A stretch of DNA of 18,740 nucleotides from an uncultured Bacilli bacterium. GTDB taxonomy: Bacteria > Bacillota_I > Bacilli_A > RF39 > UBA660. The notes under the pieces were generated by a model. The model was given only the letters and a program-made list of their open reading frames with translations. It was not told where the DNA came from and searched no databases. Both the position numbers and the translations under genes were made by a program. Below, piece after piece: positions 14,553 through 18,740 of this stretch (within the stretch, counting starts at the first letter, position 1; each line of letters opens with the position of its first letter). Location: NCBI GenBank assembly GCA_947630935.1, contig CANRJL010000004.1, forward strand, positions 1-18,740, read 5' to 3'.

Positions 14553-16565
14553 ATGACAGAAAAACTAAAAAAATTAAAAAAATATATCAATAAAAATCAT
14601 GAAAACATCTATATATATGCTCTTATCACATATATTCTTGCTTATATGTTAGGTGATAATTCTGTTTTAGCTACTAAATTAACTTTTGTTTTTTCTCTCA
14701 TTAAATATTCAGCTCTTTTAGTAATTATTTTAAAAATAATTTGTCATGATTTATTAAAATATACCTCGAAAACTTTTGGAACTTTATTAATTATTGCGCT
14801 TTTTCTTTTATTTTTAACATTCCATATTCATAGTCGTTATCTTTTACAATTATTTATCATCATTGTTGGTTCTAAAAATGTTTCTTTTGAAAAAATAATT
14901 AATAAAGTTTTGAAAGCCGAATTTGCTTTAGTTTTACTAATAATCTTTTTATCTTTAACTGGAATAATTAGTAATTATAAAGAATTTCGTCCCAATAATA
15001 TTGTTAGATATGCCCTAGGTTTTAAATATGCCCCAAGCTCTTCTGGCTATATTTGGTACTTTACAACTTTATATTTATTTTTAAAAAAAGGGCAGGCCAA
15101 AGGCTCTGATTATCTTTTGCTCTTTTTACTAAACTTAGTATTTTATTTATTAACTGATGCAAGAAATGGTTTTTACTTTTCTTTAATTGTAATTGGTTTA
15201 AATATTTTTTATAATCATTTAAAAATATCTAAAGAAATTGTAAATGAAATTATATATCGTCTTACTGTCTTAATTCCTATTATATTAATTATTGGTAGTT
15301 TAGCCCTTAGTATTTTTTATAAACCTCAAAATAGCTTCATGAAAAATATTAATAGCTTTTTAAGTAATCGCTTATCATTACAACAAAAAGCTTTAAAAAT
15401 GTATCCAATATCTTTATTTGGTAATTCAATCGATTGGGTTACTAATGATGATATCAAGCAGGATATAACTCTTCGTAAGAGTGATATGAATTATGTCGAT
15501 AATTCATATATTAATCTTCTTCTAAATTATGGTTTAATCTTTATAATTTTATTATTTATTTTATTTTATAAATTAGCTACCTTAAATTACAAAGAAAAAA
15601 AATATTATCAAAATGCTCTTTTAATTATTATTTTTATTCATGCAGCAATTGACCCCCATTTACTAAAAATATCTATGAATATCTTTTTATTACAATTTGT
15701 AGAATTCTTTGTCTTTTATATCAAAAAAGAAAAAGAGGAAAAAATAACTGATGCCTTAACCTTAAAAGAAATTCAAAATATGCAACTTACAATGTTTAAA
15801 GCTATTACCCAATTTTTAGATAAAAATAAAATAACTTATTATATCTGTGGAGGAACTTTACTAGGTGCGATTCGGCATAAAGGTTTTATTCCTTGGGATG
15901 ATGATATTGATATCTTATTACCTAGACCAGATTATGAAAAATTGCAAGAAATAGCTAAAACTAAAAAAATTAATAAAGATTTAGAAATTCACTCTTATGA
16001 ATTAGGTAATTTAAATGACCCATTTTGTAAAGTTTATAATTTAAACACAACAATGGCTAAATATAATTCCAATGATGAATATGATAATCATATGTGGATA
16101 GATATTTTTCCATTAGATGGTCTTCCAAATTCTGATAAAAAAATAAAAATAATTTTTCAAAAATCAATATTTTGGCGCAAATTATTAATGATTAGAAAGT
16201 TAAAAGAAGAAAGAATAGTTGATACTTCTAAAACTAAATTAAAAGCAGTTTTAAAACCATTTATCAAATTCTTTGTTGATTTATTACCTAAAGATTTTTA
16301 TGTTGCTAAAATTCGTAAATTATGTTTAACTTATTCTTATGAAAATGCCCAATATGTTGGTGGAATAGCTTGGGGTTATGGTCCCCAAGAAAAAATGCCC
16401 AAAAAAGCTGTTGAAAAAGTTGTTAAAGTTGAATTTGAAAAAATGAAAGTGAAGACTTTTTCTTGTTGGGACTTATATTTAAAAAATTTGTATGGTGATT
16501 ATCAAAAATTACCACCTAAAAAAGACCAAATAGCCCATACTATGGTTGTGCAAAAAATAAAATAA
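14553..16565 (+). CDS. Wzy-like polymerase fused to a LicD domain
   Basis: Residues 1 to about 395 are a polytopic membrane region of roughly ten to twelve segments. Features typical of O-antigen/capsule polymerases are LTDARNGFYFSL, the SNRLSLQQKAL stretch, then NSYINLLLNYG in a late loop. After a charged linker (KKEKEEKITD), residues ~405-670 form a complete LicD domain. It has ICGGTLLGAIRHKGFIPWDD, with the acidic cluster at about 449-453, and ends in YGDYQKLPP as the stand-alone LicD does. The reading frame is continuous and no internal ribosome binding site separates the halves. The LicD part would be cytoplasmic. The fusion suggests repeat-unit modification is physically tied to polymerisation. 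The Wzy call rests on topology and weak motifs. Confidence 0.75.
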   Translation: MTEKLKKLKKYINKNHENIYIYALITYILAYMLGDNSVLATKLTFVFSLIKYSALLVIILKIICHDLLKYTSKTFGTLLIIALFLLFLTFHIHSRYLLQLFIIIVGSKNVSFEKIINKVLKAEFALVLLIIFLSLTGIISNYKEFRPNNIVRYALGFKYAPSSSGYIWYFTTLYLFLKKGQAKGSDYLLLFLLNLVFYLLTDARNGFYFSLIVIGLNIFYNHLKISKEIVNEIIYRLTVLIPIILIIGSLALSIFYKPQNSFMKNINSFLSNRLSLQQKALKMYPISLFGNSIDWVTNDDIKQDITLRKSDMNYVDNSYINLLLNYGLIFIILLFILFYKLATLNYKEKKYYQNALLIIIFIHAAIDPHLLKISMNIFLLQFVEFFVFYIKKEKEEKITDALTLKEIQNMQLTMFKAITQFLDKNKITYYICGGTLLGAIRHKGFIPWDDDIDILLPRPDYEKLQEIAKTKKINKDLEIHSYELGNLNDPFCKVYNLNTTMAKYNSNDEYDNHMWIDIFPLDGLPNSDKKIKIIFQKSIFWRKLLMIRKLKEERIVDTSKTKLKAVLKPFIKFFVDLLPKDFYVAKIRKLCLTYSYENAQYVGGIAWGYGPQEKMPKKAVEKVVKVEFEKMKVKTFSCWDLYLKNLYGDYQKLPPKKDQIAHTMVVQKIK

Positions 16566-16583
16566 AAAAAGGAGTATTAAAAC

Positions 16584-18098
16584 ATGCAAAAGAAATTTAA
16601 ATCAATTACATTTTATAATGCTTTTACAAGCTTATTATTACAACTAGTAACTATTTTAAATGGTTTTATTATTCCGCGTTTAATTTTAAAAACATTTGGT
16701 TCTGATGTAAACGGTTTAATTTCTTCTTTAAATCAGTTTTTAAATTATGTCACAATTTTAGAAGGTGGTTTATCATCTGTTATCTTAGCTAATTTATATA
16801 AACCATTATATGCAAAAAACAAAGAAAAGATTAGCTCAGTAGTTAAAACAACCCAAAAATTTTATCAAAAATTAGCTTTTATTTTTTTAGGTTATGCTCT
16901 TGTCATCGCCCTTATTTATCCAATTATTTTTCAAGTACCATTTTCATATGAATATGTCTTTTCTTTAACATTAATTTTGGCAATTAATATCTTTGTTCAA
17001 TACAATTTTTCTATATCTTGGAAACTTCTTTTAAATGCTGATAAAAAAGTATATATTGTTTCTTTAAGTCAAATTGCTTTAATTATTCTAAACACTTTAT
17101 GCTTTGCTATTTTAATTAAAATCTTTCCTTCAATACATTTTTTAAAACTAGTAACTGCCTTAGTCTATATATTACAACCAATAATCTATCATCATTTTGT
17201 CAATAAATATTTTGCTATTGATAAAAATGTTAAAGAAGATAAGAATGTTTTAAAAAGTAGGTGGGATGGTTTTAGTATTAGTATAGCTACTTTTATTCAT
17301 AAAAATACGGATGTCACTATTTTAACTTTTTTTACTAATTTAGCAACAGTTTCCGTTTATAGTGTCTATAGTTTAGTTGCTAATGGTATAAGAGCTTTAA
17401 TTACTTCTTTATCTTCAGGAATTATTCCTACAATGGGGCATTTATATGCTAAAAATAATAAAGAAGAGTTAAATCAAATCTTTAATTTTTATGAATATAT
17501 TATTTTCTTTGTTACTTTTTTACTTTTTACAGTTGGTATTTTATTAGTAATTCCATTCGTGACTTTATATACAAAAAATGTTAATGACGCGAATTATTAT
17601 CAACCAATTTTTGGCATAGTATTATTACTTTCAGAAGCTGTTTTTTGTCTTAAAGAACCATTTGTTAATTTAGCTTATTCTGCTGGAAAATTTAAAAGCA
17701 TTAAAAAACATGCGTATATTGAAGCAGGTATTAATATTATAGTATCAATAGTCCTTGTCAATATTTATGGTTTAATCGGGGTAGCTATTGGCACCCTTTT
17801 AGCAATGTCTTATCGAACTTTATATCATGTAATATATTTAAAAAAGCATTTAATAAAAAGAAAAATAAGTATTTTTGCTAAAAAGTTTATTCTCTTTGGT
17901 TTAGCTACTGCGATTGGTGTATCCTTTTGCCTAATTTGTTTTCCTCTAACCAAAGTAACTATTTTAAATTGGCTTTTATATGCAGTTATTTATACAAGTA
18001 TTTTAACCATTTTATATACCATATTAACAGCTATCTTTTATAAAGAAGAATTTCGTTATATTAAACAATTTATTAAAAAATTCTTAGAGAGGAAGTAA
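16584..18098 (+). CDS. Wzx-like polysaccharide flippase
   Basis: A 504-aa membrane protein with about twelve to fourteen hydrophobic segments, of the MOP superfamily branch common in Firmicute capsule loci. The N-terminal NGFIIPRLILKTFGSDVNGL block is characteristic. It should flip undecaprenyl-diphosphate-linked repeat units to the outer face for polymerisation by the upstream Wzy-like protein. AAAAAAAGGAG precedes ATG 16584. The stop at 18096-18098 is three bases from the next start, so the acyltransferase downstream is co-transcribed. No homopolymer G tract is present, as in the other backbone genes. Confidence 0.88.
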   Translation: MQKKFKSITFYNAFTSLLLQLVTILNGFIIPRLILKTFGSDVNGLISSLNQFLNYVTILEGGLSSVILANLYKPLYAKNKEKISSVVKTTQKFYQKLAFIFLGYALVIALIYPIIFQVPFSYEYVFSLTLILAINIFVQYNFSISWKLLLNADKKVYIVSLSQIALIILNTLCFAILIKIFPSIHFLKLVTALVYILQPIIYHHFVNKYFAIDKNVKEDKNVLKSRWDGFSISIATFIHKNTDVTILTFFTNLATVSVYSVYSLVANGIRALITSLSSGIIPTMGHLYAKNNKEELNQIFNFYEYIIFFVTFLLFTVGILLVIPFVTLYTKNVNDANYYQPIFGIVLLLSEAVFCLKEPFVNLAYSAGKFKSIKKHAYIEAGINIIVSIVLVNIYGLIGVAIGTLLAMSYRTLYHVIYLKKHLIKRKISIFAKKFILFGLATAIGVSFCLICFPLTKVTILNWLLYAVIYTSILTILYTILTAIFYKEEFRYIKQFIKKFLERK

Positions 18099-18101
18099 GC
18101 T

Positions 18102-18704
18102 ATGTTAAAAGATGTATTTAATTGGGGTAATCTAAGTAAATATCGTAATGAAATCTATGGTTTTTCTATTCTTTGGATAATCTTTCATCATATTTTTCAA
18201 GCAATTCCCAAAATAAGATATAACTGGGCTTTTTCCCAAGCCTTATATCATGGTGATATTGGTGTTGATATTTTTTTATTTATGTCCGGTATTTGTCTTT
18301 ACTTTTCCATGAAAAAAAATTCTCATATTTTAGAATTTTATCGTAAAAGATTTAGTAAAATATTAAAAGTATTTATCTTTTTTTGTATTCCATATTTAAT
18401 TTATCGTTATTTATATTTCCAAAATAGCCCTACTGTATTTTGGCAACAAATAACTTTTACAACCTCTACTATTAGTAGTTTTTGGTTTTTATTATGTATT
18501 CTTATTTGTTACTTAATTTATCCATTTCTTTTTAAATTATTAGAAAAACAACAAGGTAAATATATCTTAGGTCTAATAGGAATATACGTTCTTTTACTTT
18601 ACTTTTTAGTTCCTCATTATCAAGAATTTTTTTGTCAATACCAATTATTATTTGCCCGTATTCCAATATTTATGGGGGGGGGTATAAGCAGTTTTTATCA
18701 TTAA
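18102..18704 (+). CDS. Acyltransferase-3 family protein, frameshifted OFF at a G9 tract and cut by window end
   Basis: The N-terminal half of a membrane O-acyltransferase (acyltransferase-3, OafA/WecH-like). Seen are YGFSILWIIFHH in the first membrane helix with the expected histidines, DIGVDIFLFMSGICLYFSM, and RKRFSKIL, then further helices. These enzymes usually run to about 330-350 aa, but this frame stops after 200, at TAA 18702-18704, shortly after G9 (18674-18682). In the frame reached by adding one G (or losing two), the code stays open to the window end and reads YKQFLSLKSSKNK, matching the basic loop expected after RIPIF. I therefore read it as an intact gene in its OFF phase rather than a decayed one. 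It would O-acetylate or otherwise acylate the glycan. AGAGGAAG precedes the ATG. Confidence 0.82.
   Translation: MLKDVFNWGNLSKYRNEIYGFSILWIIFHHIFQAIPKIRYNWAFSQALYHGDIGVDIFLFMSGICLYFSMKKNSHILEFYRKRFSKILKVFIFFCIPYLIYRYLYFQNSPTVFWQQITFTTSTISSFWFLLCILICYLIYPFLFKLLEKQQGKYILGLIGIYVLLLYFLVPHYQEFFCQYQLLFARIPIFMGGGISSFYH
18674..18682 (+). repeat. G9 homopolymer tract at the frameshift point
   Basis: Nine Gs follow AT, the first G completing an ATG (Met191). With nine, translation continues GGGISSFYH and stops. With ten or seven, it continues in an open frame past the window end. With eight, TAA comes three codons on. This places the acyltransferase in an OFF state in the sequenced molecule or consensus. 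Confidence 0.9.
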
Positions 18705-18740
18705 AATCCTCCAAGAATAAATTTGCAAATTATATAAAAA

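Noticed and set aside
18102..18704. Acyltransferase-3 as a simple pseudogene
   Set aside because: The only lesion is at a G9 tract and the alternate frame stays open to the window end, which fits a reversible OFF state better than decay.
1..18740. tRNA or rRNA genes, CRISPR arrays, insertion sequences, integrase or attachment sites
   Set aside because: I found no cloverleaf-like sequence, no regularly spaced repeats, no transposase or integrase domain and no terminal inverted repeats.

Overview
This AT-rich window carries 15 genes, all on the + strand. It reads as part of a surface-polysaccharide (capsule or exopolysaccharide) locus of a low-GC, Gram-positive-type bacterium (Bacillota; perhaps an Erysipelotrichia- or RF39-like gut lineage). 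Support for this comes from the very low GC by eye, tight gene packing, AGGAGG-like ribosome binding sites, a YerB/DUF3048 lipoprotein, DUF4422 and DUF6020-like proteins, and a Firmicute-style Wzx. TGA is used as a stop codon and TGG as Trp, so this is not the Mycoplasma code. The lineage is inferred, not proven.

Three transcription units can be drawn. Unit 1 (promoter 63-93, genes 120-7074, probable terminator 7062-7090) is an ACP-dependent acylation cassette: FkbH-type HAD-IIIC protein, acyl carrier protein, MaoC dehydratase, SDR reductase, MBOAT acyltransferase and two tandem SGNH/DltD-like membrane-anchored proteins. Its likely job is to build a small (hydroxy)acyl group on the ACP and transfer it to an exported glycan. 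Unit 2 (promoter 7105-7133) resembles a gtr glycosylation module: a GtrB-like GT2 followed by a GtrA domain fused to a large GT-C-like membrane protein. Unit 3 (promoter 10304-10332) holds backbone genes: initiating phosphoglycosyltransferase, YerB-like lipoprotein, DUF4422 glycosyltransferase, LicD transferase, IspD/TarI-like cytidylyltransferase, a Wzy-LicD fusion, Wzx flippase and a partial acyltransferase-3.

The most striking signal is four uninterrupted G tracts of 9-10 bases on the coding strand (71-80, 5013-5022, 7314-7322, 18674-18682) in a G-poor background; the next longest G run I see is 6. One lies in the spacer of the unit 1 promoter, two are early in coding sequences (first SGNH gene, GT2 gene), and one lies in the acyltransferase-3 gene, where the current length throws the gene out of frame. 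Adding one G (or removing two) reopens that frame to the window edge. This is the signature of slipped-strand phase variation. All four tracts affect predicted decorating enzymes (acylation, side-chain glycosylation), while the predicted backbone, polymerase and flippase genes have none. The window therefore looks like a constant glycan backbone with combinatorially switchable decorations.
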